Of a stretch of 64,000 nucleotides of DNA, positions 27,124 through 39,082 are shown piece after piece; positions within the stretch are counted from its first letter, which is position 1; each line of letters opens with the position of its first letter. This stretch comes from Neodiprion pinetum (lineage: Eukaryota > Arthropoda > Insecta > Hymenoptera > Diprionidae). The stretch is taken from assembly GCF_021155775.2 (NCBI RefSeq), contig NC_060232.1, positions 37,817,089 to 37,881,088 on the forward strand. The letters are read 5' to 3'. A program made the translations under genes and the position numbers. Below the pieces are notes generated by a model, which saw nothing but the letters and a program-made list of their open reading frames with translations, did not search any database and had not been told where the DNA came from.

Positions 27124-27149
27124 GGGGGGGGGGGGGGGGGGGGGGGGGG
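27124..27149. repeat. Poly-G run (26 G)
   Basis: Twenty-six uninterrupted G in a purine-rich context. The minus-strand translation is poly-Pro. It is the longest G/C homopolymer here and a strong G-quadruplex candidate. Its exact length may be uncertain in the assembly. Confidence 0.95.
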
Positions 27150-29254
27150 TAAAGCAAAGATATGGCGAGTTAGGATGCTATTGATTTCGGGAAATGGAAT
27201 AACGCGATACAACGTCGAGCGGGAAAAGAGAGATGAAATTCGTATGACTTGGTGCAAAGGGGGACGAGAGAAGAGAAGAAACGAAGGAACGAAGAAATGA
27301 ATCCGGGCCGAAATTAGCGGTCAGAGAAACGAAAGAAGCGCCGCGATGGTCAATTCGGGGCTTCTGGTGATGCAGGATTTCTTATTCAATTTTATTTTAT
27401 TAAGGTAAGTGAAATTCAAGGAAGCACGATATGGGAGGAGAAAAATAAATCACAAAGAGAGAGAATGCGGGGACTGTGCATCAGAGAAACTTCCCTGGGG
27501 TTTATATATAAATAAAGTATATTTGCTGCAGAGTTTCCCGTTTATTATATGTATTTTTCACGACGCTGCGAAGTATATAAACAGTTATATTTGCATGTAA
27601 ACATACGTGAGCGTGTTCCCGTTATTATTATTATTATTATTAATATATTATACGTTCGAAAAATTCGTTTGAACTCGTACGAAGTTGCGACTTTAACACA
27701 ACCATTTTCATTCATTACAGCTGCCTACATACTTACGTACGACTTAAGATCCGTTAGAATTCATCTAATTATAGAAACGCGACAGTTTTGCCAACACGAT
27801 TTTTTCCACTTTTTCTGTGTTTTTTTAATTTTTTTTTATTTTATTTATTTTTTCTTACCCGTTTGCAGAAATTTTTTTCACTGTTTTTTTATTTTTTTTT
27901 TTTACCCAAGTTTATTTTCGCCTTGTTTTTGCGAGAAAGAAACACGCAGACTCGAGTTGGCTCCGTCACTTTATGTTCGGTTATTAAACGGACAGAGAGA
28001 CGAGATTAAAACAAAATAATGTAAAATTCTGGTTTTGGAAGGATGATTCGCAAAGTGATTGACAATTTAGAATACATTCTGTTTTATAACCATTAGATTT
28101 AACCATTTTTTTCCGTTCCTGATATCTTTGGGCTAATTTACGTGGACGAGAAAAAAAAAGCGAAGAGATCAGAAAGATGAGAAGTTACAAATATGAGATA
28201 GAATATCGTAAAGTAAATCTGATTTTCTATCTTGAGGAAGTTCTGCAGCCACTTTAATAAAATCGTTGCCAAAATAATTGTAAAATAATACTTTTGTTTC
28301 TTACAAGTTTTCGCAATTACTGTAACAGATAAATCGTTGCGATAAAAATTGTAAGACGAATCCGCAACTGTAACAATTAACCCTCCCAGTAATAAAAAAA
28401 GTTGAAAATAAACTCGAGTTTAATGCGTTTCTATAAATTTCTGCACTGCGATTTATAATATATTAAAAATACTGATCGCAGTCAGCCTAATTAATTTCGT
28501 ATTCCTACGGCGAAATTTTTATCTCACCATTAAACTATTTGCCAAGCGAATGCCTCATACTTCGGTGGTATAATATTCAAAAGGTCGAAAATGGATGAGA
28601 GGATAAATTCGCGAGTTTGTACAGCCGGAAATCCGGTTGAATATTTTCGAGAAACAGGCGTGTAAAGATTGAGCGTCGGTCGACGGTCGTGAAAATTTTA
28701 CGACACGTTTCACAATTTATTATGAGAATGCGTGAGCGTAAAGCTATAAGTATACGTATATATATATATCGAAACTGATCGGTACACGACAAAATAGTAA
28801 ATGGGAAATCGGAGCGACCGCAGCGATTTTCTTATAAAGAATTTATCCCCCCCCCCCTTCCCGTGATCGCTGAATACCTTCTCCCCCTTTCTTTCCGTTT
28901 CACTACCTTCTCATTTTCATTTTATTACTTTCCACCCTCCCTTTTTTCATTTATACCCTCAGGGACTCGGCTTACATCGTTCCGTCTTATAATGCGCCCT
29001 GCGGGCATCTCTTTCTGATGGATCTGTAACGAAATATGTGGGTCAGGTGTCTATTTACGAGATCAGCATCCCGCGGCGATCGCCGGCCCTCCTCGCTGAT
29101 CGTTTCAATTTTCATTATCTTCGTCTACCGCGTTTCAAATTTTTTTATCTTCATTTTCATTAATCCAGGAGAGAAAAAAACAATAAACAAATAAAGGATG
29201 AAACAGGCACGGAATTCTTTTCGGAACCATAAATTCTTCGCCTGTTTTTTTTTT
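27150..29254. other. Non-coding stretch
   Basis: No gene supported. A short frame beginning at an ATG near 27346 runs to a GTAAGT donor at 27405, but nothing else supports an exon. An ATT run lies near 27629-27643 and a run of 11 C at 28847-28857. Confidence 0.5.
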
Positions 29255-29560
29255 ACACCGAGAGAAATTTTTAGTTCCGGTTACCGCTCGGTCCTTAACT
29301 ATTTTCATTTTTTATGACAATCGAAAAATATAGTTCTAGGTAGAAAATGAAAATTAGTTTTCTAGCCGTTACCGAAAAGTCTAGTATCCGTTACTGTTCT
29401 TGCTCGTTACGATCACTGTTGCTATATTTTCTTGCAATTGTTGCGAAAATTTAATGCTTGTGCTGCAATAAATTGACGTTAAAGCCCTATTTAACTAAAA
29501 AAGTAGAGCAGACCTCGCAAACTTATTTTGCGTTGCAATTAGGTACCAAAAAAGGATCGA
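29255..29560 (+). mobile_element. Longest copy of family R1
   Basis: It starts ACACCGAGAGAAATTTTTAG after a T run. Blocks shared with other copies are: GGTTACCGCTCGGTCCTTAA (also at 10262), AATGAAAATTAG and TATATTTTCTTG (also near 62320-62400), and AATAAATTGACGTTAAAGCC followed by GTAGAGCAGACC (also at 3010 and, inverted, near 44850). The right end is unclear because a long poly-T follows at 29595-29633. It has no coding capacity and is the best reference copy of the family in this window. Confidence 0.65.
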
Positions 29561-29594
29561 CAATAGCGCAAAATGTTTATTCGACCTTGTACAA

Positions 29595-29602
29595 TTTTTT
29601 TT

Positions 29603-29633
<31 letters not shown>
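29595..29633. repeat. Poly-T tract
   Basis: T run with a single C interruption near 29605. Confidence 0.93.
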
Positions 29634-29635
<2 letters not shown>

Positions 29636-31249
29636 TCATGAAATATTTATCACAATAATACAAGAAAAATAGATTTGTTGAAAAAAGTTGAAACGATGGT
29701 TTATTACAATTAAAATTTCACACAATTTTGCTAACGATATCTACCCTTTCACGTCTCCAAGAATCCTGCAAGTAAAAATTTATTCTACCTTGTGAATTTA
29801 ATAAAATTTAACGAGAGTGAAAAACGGTTCCTTAACATCAATTAATAACGAAATTGCAGCGTTTATCATAATTGGTCCGAAAATAGCGATTCAACGTGTT
29901 TATATTCTCTCCAGTGGGTTTCCTGTTTCATGGCTAACCGGAAGAAATTATAGGAACTGTAGAGTAAAAGTCGAGATTGGATAGAAAGGAAGGAGACTCG
30001 AATTGCGGGCAGGTGAAATTACGCTTGAAAACAACTCTTGTAATACCGTTGAACGGTTGGAATTAACTGTTAAGAAGCGCAACAAGCTCGGATTTAAACT
30101 TCGCGACAAAAGTGCTTATAATTTTCTCGACTTTTCTCAGTGAATTAATACTTACCGAAAGGATTTCGTCCCGACAAGCAGTCTTAAACGCGAGCAATTG
30201 TTCAAGCATACTCTCAAAAATGCGCTTATTATTATCTTTGAGGCTCAATCTTCTTAAAGGATTTAATATTAATTCCAGTACTAAGTCGAGAAAGAATCTT
30301 CACCGATTCTCCCTCAGGGTTGTTAGACATTTTTTTCGCGAACGCGTGACAACTTGGATTTTTATCTCAATAAAGAGAGAGAGAGAGAGAGAGAAAAGAA
30401 AAGAAAAAATTCTGCACCTAGCGCTAAGTCACGTTCAATTTCTGCACGAACAGTTCAGCTGCGAAAATGGACGCTGAGTCGATTCTTGACTCTCGTATCG
30501 TATATACTGTGATGATAAATGGTGTATCGGCAATAACTGTAATCCATCAGAACGCCTTGTATATCTAACCCCCCCCTCCTCCCCTCATGAAGCATAATAC
30601 ATAGCGCTTTTCGTAAATGGTTATTGATGTCAAACTTTGCGCGAGTAGAGAATCAGAGTCGAGGTGATTTCTCGTTTTTCTCACATCTAGTGGAAAATTG
30701 ATCGCCGTAACGTTGAAAATTTTTGTTCCTTATTCAGAAGTGTCGATGTTGAAATCGTCGATCGGTCGGCACGGAAAATTCGGTCACGTTCAGCTGGTTG
30801 AACCTGAAAACAAACCGAGATTGCGTTTCGAATTATGGGTTCAAAGTTGCAGGGCAAATATTTTCTGGCCAAACAATTCGAGTCGGTAAACCAAATTTGA
30901 ACGGTTCACGTAGGTTACATAAATTCTTTACTCCGCGTCGTGTTATGCTAGCTTTACTTTTTACCGAGGAGAAGTTGCACGTCCGCATTTTTTAACAGAC
31001 AATATTCGCGGTTATGTTGTAGAATATCAACAATCATAAAGTTCCAACCTCGTATAGTCTTCGGTGTATATACCAATAACCCTCAGGGTATAAAACTTGT
31101 TCAGGTTTCAGGATTCTCACGTCTTCCCCAGTTATTTTCTCGTTTATATACGGGGCTAGACGTACGAGTTGGCGTTTCCACCCTTATCTTTCCGAACGCC
31201 GTGAGCACAGATCAGGTCCAACGGAAAGTCTCGGAGATTACAGGATTTA
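29634..31249. other. Non-coding stretch
   Basis: No gene supported. It contains a GA run near 30377-30393 and a C8 run at 30569-30576. Confidence 0.5.
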
Positions 31250-31720
31250 ACAGCTGTACAAAGGTGTAAAAAGTCCATCAGCAGGACTGAGATCCCGGCA
31301 TGGATTTATACCGCACCTTTTTAGTGATTTTTTCCAACCAAATTCCCCATAGAATAGTAAATTGAAAATTCCCTGAAATGTTAAGGATTGAAAAAAGTTT
31401 TAGAAAGCTGCAAGAGGGTGTAAAAAGTCCCACACCAGGGTTAGTAGCCCTGCATGGATTTATATTTCACCTGTTTAGTGTTTTTTTTCGAACCAAATTC
31501 CCTATAGAACAGTAATTTGAAAATTCCCTGAAATTTTTATAATTGAAACAAGTTTTAGGAAGTTATAAGAGCATGTAAAAAGTCTCACAGCAGGCTTATT
31601 AGCCCTGCACAGATTTATCCCGTACTTGTCTAGTAATTTTCTCAAACTAAATTCCCCGTAAAACAGTAACCTAAAAATTCCCTATAACTTCCAGACTTAA
31701 AACGAATTACAAGAAGGCAG
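31250..31720 (+). repeat. Tandem repeat, about 155 bp x 3
   Basis: The landmark TGTAAAAAGTC recurs at about 31265, 31419 and 31574, a period of 154-155 bp. Each unit also carries a CAGGR...CCYGC.....GATTTAT block, an AAATTCCC block, a ...AGTAA block, AAAATTCCCT and a final AGTTTTAG-like stretch. The first two units match more closely than the third. It has no coding frame across units. I infer a local minisatellite or small satellite array. Confidence 0.85.
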
Positions 31721-32154
31721 GAGATTTATGTCCGCAGAATTAAGCTAATTGTGAAAAGACGAGAGGTGTACGCATCTGTTAAATTTTCTCCAAATATCTC
31801 AAAGTCACCCCTGATAAATTCCCATTCATTTCACTCGCCCAAGTGTCTCGCGGTAATTTATTACTGGAAAAATCAAAGGCTAGAGACGGCGGACGACGAG
31901 AATCTACCTCTTTTCCTACACGTATACCTCCATTCAACAACAAGATGATGAATCAACGGAAACGAACAACGCGAGCGATTCTTTTTGGTAGTAGCGGTGG
32001 CGTTCGTTATCTTTATATACACATATATACGTCTATAGATATTATTTGGAACCCTAACGATATTATTAGATTGAAAATGTGAAGGATGTGACAGCCGTTG
32101 CAGGTCCAACATTGGGATACACATATATGTATACATACATATATATATATATAA
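31721..32154. other. Short spacer ending in a TA-rich tract
   Basis: Nothing gene-like. The segment just before the next element alternates TA and CATA. Confidence 0.55.
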
Positions 32155-32546
32155 GGACAATCTCTTGAAACTTGAAAATCAGCCGCGCATGCGCGAGTTT
32201 AATCGGCTGTTCGCGCAGGCTGGCCATCCCGAGTTTTCAGCGGTCAAACTTTGTTTCTGGCGGCGATGTAGTTGATACGAATTTTCGAGGTTAGAATCTC
32301 AAATAATTGAGGCAGTGACTCGGAAAGTTTTGGGAAGCATTTGTTATCGGGTCGGAAAGTTGATTCTTCAAAGAACGGTCGGAATTCATTGCTTACGCAC
32401 TTTGAAAATTCAAACGTACACATTTTGCGTAGGTTGGTTCACCTGCATCGCAGACAAATATATCGCTGCGGGAAGATTTCGCCAACCAATGAGATCGAAT
32501 TACTCGGCGCATGCGCGGTGGATTTTCAAGTTTCAAGAGATTGTCC
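32155..32546. mobile_element. TIR element M2 (about 392 bp)
   Basis: The first 26 bases (starting GGACAATCTCTTGAAACTTG) are an exact inverted copy of the last 26. Similarity then continues imperfectly through CCGCGCATGCGC on both sides (GCGCATGCGC at 32185-32194 and 32507-32516). The centre has no convincing coding sequence, and its overlapping frames are chance. No clear target duplication was found: the left flank is TATATAA and the right is CGGTATAT. I infer a MITE unrelated in sequence to M1. Confidence 0.8.
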
Positions 32547-35500
32547 CGGTATATTTGACTCGGCGAGAAATGAAAAGGAGCGTTGCGCCCCGATAAAACG
32601 GAAATACGGATAGTACAGAAACGAAGATCGACATTGCAGGGTTGTTGGCTCTCCCTCTCCTTTTTTTTTCCTCGCAAACTGAAACAACTCTAGATTTCGC
32701 TCGTCTGGCGCGAGTTGTCCTTCGCTTTACGAATCGATGTCCTACATTCTTATAGGTATATAATACCTATACTATACTATACTGTACATATATACACCGA
32801 CGAAGAGGAAAGTCGAGTGGCGGATTTTAGGAGGGGAATAGAGAAACAAAGATACGCCTTTGTAACAACTTCTCAGATGCTTATTACCTCTCTTAAGATC
32901 TTACCGAGGATTCGTCGCGCCTCTTTTTATGATACAAAGCATCTGTCTTTCCTCACGTTTCTCAAAAAAAGGAAGCTCCGGAAGGATGCCCGGAGAAAAT
33001 TCCAGTTCTTTCAGGCTTCATCGCATTTCTTTAGAAACTTTCTTTTCAACCTTTTTTTTTCCATCTTTATACTTTTTTTTTTTTTTTTGTTTTTCGAGCC
33101 AATATTAATGGAAAGAAAAATAATTGTAAGCTACTTTTACTGTTCCTAAAAATATTTACTTGCATACAATACTGAGTGATATTTTTGGGCAGTGATTTTT
33201 GCGAAAATACTTCGGTGAAATATAATTACTGACTCGACGATGAGGAGCCAATTTTTCAAAAAGATCGATGTATTTCATCTCCCATTTTCCTATTGAAACT
33301 CAAAAGCCTACTGAACATTATTTTTCTTTTTCTTTCGGAGTTGAATTCAAGCTTCGAAAGTAACTCTGCGACCGATCGTTCAAACCAATTCACCGGAAAT
33401 ATTAGAGAGAAGAGAAATTTCCATTGAGGGTCTCGGAGGAGTGTATTCTCAATTCTTTGGCTAAGGCTTTTTCTTTTTCCTCTCTCTCTCTCTCGTCTCT
33501 CGCGTTTCGGTCTCTTTACTTCGTTTTCTCGGTACACACGACGCGGTACAACGGGAATAAAAAACGAAGAATAAAAAGAAGAAGAAGAAGATGATGAAAA
33601 TAGAATAAAGCACAAAGCGCACCGTCGAAAAAGGATCAGAGTGAAAGGAAAAAAAGGATATCGTGTATTCTAGCTCGATTTTTATACTCCGCCTCGCAGG
33701 TTTATCGATTTTCTTATATCGGAGTGAGCTTCGCGCGAAACATTTGCGTCAGAAATATCCTCAGGCCCCGGATCTCAGATGCACGCCGGTATTTACATCT
33801 CGTTACACGAGCGCGGCTTCTTTGCACTTTGTAAAACATGCATCGCACCTTGCGAAGTTAGGTGCGAGAAGAAGGGTGTGGAAGGTTGAACGACGACGCG
33901 AAAGCGGTATGTAAAAATCTACCTTTCAGCATCGGCGCAAATTCGATGCAGGTCACATTATTTGCCGTTCTGTAAACGTGCATTCGTGCATTATTGCATT
34001 ACGGATGGAGATAATTCGCGAAGCCAGCTTCTTGATCGTCGTATTCATCACTGCATCGTATGCGCGAAAGGTAAAAATAATCCAACACGACTCGGATTGA
34101 ATCGGTAAAAATGAATCGATTATTTCAGGTAATTCTCTTAACCGTGACATGTAACGAACAAATACGAAGGTTCAAATTTCGCCCTGCAAAATTTTCACGA
34201 GGGTCTTTTATGGGGTCAAGTCTCGACGTCTCGGGATACGGAAAGAGTGATGTCGAGACGTGGGAAGCGCACGTGTGTTTTTCCTTCTTTTGGCACTGAC
34301 AAATTAGGGTCTAGTCTCTGTTTATGGAATAATTCAGGGCGAAAGATTGCCGCGCGCAAGGCTTGTCTGTTCGAGTTAGCCAGAAGCGCTTTTCTATGTG
34401 ACGTCTTTCTTGGTTGCTGTTGTTGTTGTTGTTTTTTTTTTTTTTTTTTTCATTCTTTTTTTTTTTCATTTTTATCTACCTCTCTTTCTCAAACTTCTCA
34501 ACGGAATTGAAAAGGACATCGGTAATTTCTCCCCCGCGTAAAACGAGAAACTTTCGCTCCGTCGGAGGCTCCAAACACCGTCTAAGAGGAGTCGAGTATA
34601 CTTTGAATACATCGAAAGACAGTTTACGAAAATGGAGAAGAAATAAAGAAAAAAAAAAAAAAAAAACAGACGAAACGTTGTTTCGATTTCTTTCCATAAT
34701 CTGGGATGTTTTTTTTTTTTTGTTTTTTTTTTATTTTTTTTTGTTTTTTCTTCAACATCCAGAGACTTACGGAGAGGATAACTTGGGAAGTCTTGTGCCG
34801 CAGATTTTTCAAAGAAGTTCGAGTCTTCAGGCTTGTTTATACGGCAGAATATACGGGGTGTCAATGTTCTCGCGTAAACCGTTTTCACCGCGTACTGTTT
34901 ATCGTTCGTCCTCGAATTTGCATGATAATTGGGAGGCAATTAGGCGGCTTAATTTTCGTCGACGATTGAGAAAACGGAATAACATCCGGCGTACGTTTTC
35001 CGATTTCGGGGAAAACGGAAGGCGCGAGAAGCGGAAAGAAGAAGCGGGGACGAAGAGGGAAAAGAGTAATAATAAAAAAATAAAGAAAAAGAGAAAGAAA
35101 AAAAAAAAAAACATGGAAGGACACGGGGAGGATATTCTTCAGTTGTACAGTATCATGTTTTATTAAAACCCTTGTAGTTTGAAGTTTTGTTTTTCGTTTA
35201 TTTTACTCCCTCTTATCGAGTCAAGAGCATCTCCTTCTTTCACGTCTCTTTATAACCACGTGGTGTGTACGTATACGTATGAGAAAAATCCGGAGGATCT
35301 TTATCCGAGAAGAGAGAACGACATGCGGAGACAACGTGAGTTTTGACCTGCGTTGGATACGCGGTGATTAAATTCAGCGAGAAGGAGGAACCGGGACCAG
35401 AATTTGAGTTCCCGTTTCTCCACCGCTCGTTATATTCAAATATCCAACCTTGTTCCAATGTAGATTCCCCATTGCTTGGAATATCTCTCCCCAATGCGGA

Positions 35501-35953
35501 AAATATCGGGTTTGTCTAAATCCCGAATCGCTAGGTCGCCGCATTGGCTTCTGAATTGGAAAATCGATCCCAGTTTCGAAGGGTTCTATGTAACCAAGTC
35601 CGATGCCCATTTCGTACGAGTCGACGGGATCAGGAAGATCCTTCAACCCGGATCACAGACTCCCCATACATACGTACAAACTTTGCCAGCCTTACGATTT
35701 CCTTCCGGATAAACAGGACCGCCTGCGGAAGGTCCTCAAAGTAACCTCAAATCCTCGAGAAATGTCCTTATTCAAGATTGCGGAAGATCGACAAGCCGCG
35801 GTTTGAAATCTCCGGATGCTTTGTCTATATCTGCACAAGTCTCGTCCGATATTTTTTCAGAGTTCACAATGTTGTGCTCTGAGAGGAATTCCTAGTCGCG
35901 GTCGCTATAAAATCTTTAACTACGTCTACTATGATGTTTCAGAAAAAAATAAT

Positions 35954-35984
<31 letters not shown>

Positions 35985-36497
35985 GAATTTGTGAAGAAAC
36001 GCGTTGTAGCGTTACAATTATTATTTCTATCCCGACATTTACATTCAACCCAAAGATCACGATCCGTAACACAATGTTATATCATCGGGGAATTTTATTG
36101 TCCTAAATTAAAAGTTCATATTAAATTATAACCGTTTTATGCGATTGTATTAATGATGAAAAGATCGTCAGATACGCTTCTGAAACATCAATCGGAGACT
36201 CGATATTACAAGCGTGTGTTTTCATAGTGACGTAAATTGATATTACGATTGATGTAGGCAATAAAAAAACAATTTTACTATCGATTCTTGAAAGGTTAAA
36301 AAAAAATGTATCAAAGTGAAAATTCAACCAACCGCGATCTTCCACGTAACGTAGAAGGCTCCTCTTTTTCCGGAACCCTTCTCTTAACCCAAACAAACTT
36401 TTCAGGGAGTGCCACGGTGGAAAATCCCTAATTATTTTTTCCCAAACACCCTAATACCTGCATTTCTTACCATAACGGAAAAAATGTAATTCCTGCT
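32547..36497. other. Non-coding stretch
   Basis: No gene supported. The longest frame of the whole window (34414-35166, 250 codons) is here, but it crosses four poly-T/poly-A blocks and has no domain. Poly-T at 35960-35984 and a small CT run near 33481-33495 are present. Confidence 0.5.
35960..35984. repeat. Poly-T run (25 T)
   Basis: Twenty-five consecutive T. Confidence 0.95.
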
Positions 36498-36550
36498 ACA
36501 CTGAGAAAAATTTCATTTGTTACGAAAATAAAATCTAACGTGAAAAGTAT
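36498..36550 (+). mobile_element. Short end fragment of family R1
   Basis: Reads ACACTGAGAAAAATTTCATT and then TTGTTACGAAAATAAAATC. This resembles the terminus at 44702 (ACTGAGAAAACTTTCGTTTG). Only the end is recognisable. Confidence 0.45.
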
Positions 36551-39051
36551 TTCCTTCTCATCCCTTTCGCGCATAGATACGGGAGTAAAAAATCAGGAGC
36601 TGATAGAAGGAAAAGGAAAATGAAAAACCAACGAAGTACACGAAAAAAAAAAAAAAAAAAAATAGGGAGGGGAACGCGTGATTCAGTATCGAGTCGAGGC
36701 TATCGGCCCGTCGAGAGCGTCAGGATTTTGTTCGATCCATCTGGACCTGCGGTAACTTATGGAGCCCCAGGGATTGCTTGGATTGGTTACCTGCTCTCCG
36801 AGCTTTGAACACATTTCTAGCTAATCCGGACTGTTTGCTTCTGCCGAAATTTGACAACGGGTTGTTATTTACGAGCGTCGTTGTTACGGCGTTTGTCTCG
36901 ATCGAAGAAGCCCGGAATTCTCAAATCGAGTATTCGAAATGTAATCCGGCGAGCTTGTTGAAAATTTTCAAGGATTAAATGTGCCGGCCGTGAAGCTTTG
37001 CAAGCTTGAAACGCAACTTAAAGAGATTGGCGAGTCGAGTAACGATTATACTTTTGGTTTGTTTGATCAGGAAACATTCGTTCGTTGAGTACTTTCACCT
37101 CGTTCTCAAGCTAAAATTGTGCGCAAGAACTCGGTTATCGAATTTTTATTTCGAACAGTTTGAAAATTTCTAAAGCAGCAAAACAATTAGATTTCACCCC
37201 GGCGGTGAGTCGTTGTTATCTTTTTGTTTTTTTTTATAGCAAAAATTCATTTCCTCAAATACTCGATCGTACGAGCGTATATTTTCTGAGAAAGTAAACG
37301 AGAAAATACTGATTTTAGATTCAAATCGACAGCTGCAAATTTCGTTCCTATAAAATTATACACATTTGGTAATTGAAAAATGTTGACGACTCGTTATCTG
37401 AACTAAACACGGCAATGACTTTTACGATTCAAATATAAAAAATAAATAAAAATAAAAAATGTGCACCAAGATGTTGATTTTATCAGTTCTCCGAATTATC
37501 GTGCACGTTTTGATTGCTTGAAAATATTACAAAATTTAAGCGAATTGCAAGAGGGTGCATCCCTGATGAAAATGTGTCTCAAAAAACTACGAAAATGTGT
37601 GAAATACACTATAAAAACTTTGAAACACCGCCAAATAGTTTTTTTTTCTTTTTAATCGCGTTTGACATAATTTGGCGATTTTTATATAATCATTTTTGTC
37701 AGGGATTGCGATTGAAAACAACAGCCGTTAACGTTTCTTCTTATTTTGTACAATAAACGTGCGAATCGATACGTCGACAATGCGCTCTCAAACACGCCCT
37801 AGATAATCCCGAGGCTTTTACACCACTTTAATCCTTCACCTTTCACCTTTCGCACTGTTGTTCCGCGCCCTTTGCCCTTTGCACTTTGTTTAGAAAGGTG
37901 CGCCCCCGCACTCTACACGTCGCCTCCCGATCACTTCCAGTTTCGAATTCGATTGTCTTTCCGTTGCGTAAGCCTTGCTTGGCAAAAAAAAAAAAAAGAA
38001 AAAAAAGAAAATAAAATATAAAATAATGGGGGAAAAAGGAGATGAAAGAAAACCCAGAGTCGTGCTGTTGAAGAGGATCTTTATAAGCTGAAAGTAGGAT
38101 TTTGTTTTTATTATTTTGTCAAGTAAGCGAAAATTAGGAAAGTCGAATAAAATCTTCTTACGCTTCTTGTGTATTATATTGTATTATTATTCGAAATAAA
38201 TTTACTCAAGCCATCAGATACCAGGAATTTAATTTTAATGAAGTTGAAAGATAATTTTATCGAACGAAATACAATCCGTCTAATTCAATTGTCTCGAAAT
38301 AATAATCAAAGACATTCAATTCAGGTATAAAAAATTCAGTTCCTAACAATTTTAGCGAAAATATCGATGAGTTGTTTATTTTTTCATGCCAGAGATCGAA
38401 TTCTACATTCATGTTCGATTGTGAATTGAACTTCTACTAAATAAACGTCCAGGATATTTACTTCGTTTTTTTTTTTTCAGCTATATTTTATTTACGACGT
38501 TATTCTGATGAACTTGGAAAACAAGGGGGAAAAAAATTACCCCACGCAAGCCGGAGAGAAATTTTATCAGCAAACAGTAACCTAAAATTCAGTAAAACTA
38601 GACGGAGGATAAATTTCAAGAGTTTCAATAAAATCATTGATAATAATACAAGTTCCTTATTTGAGATTCGTAGGTTTCTAATTTTTATTTATGCGTTACA
38701 AAGATGTTTGAATAAAATTGTCGGTCATTGATTTTTCGGTTGCACTTTTTCGCAATCGTTGCTTCCTTCCGACACTTTTTCCTCCCGACTGTACACCGAA
38801 TGCGTCCTTAAAGAAAATCAGAAGCGGCTAACGCCTCAGGGAATCGAGAAATCCTATGAACCGAAGCATTTTTGTTTTACCGTCACATCGTAGCCGAAGA
38901 AACAAGAAAAACTTTGTCGTTTTCCTACAGTTTTCGCACTTGAGGGAATCAAGTAACCCGAGGGAAACTTCCGATTGCTTCAAGATCGGTCCAACTTATT
39001 TTTTTATATATATATATATATATTTACTGTAAAAATATAGTGAGAAAGAGC

Positions 39052-39082
<31 letters not shown>

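Noticed and set aside
34414..35166. Longest open frame in the window (250 codons, + strand)
   Set aside because: It runs through several poly-T and poly-A blocks, giving Phe and Lys runs, and the remaining part has no recognisable domain. There is no bracketing splice or start context.
38466..38577. Strong T-tract acceptor followed by an open frame
   Set aside because: The frame ends without a credible donor (only GTAACC is available) and has no recognisable content.
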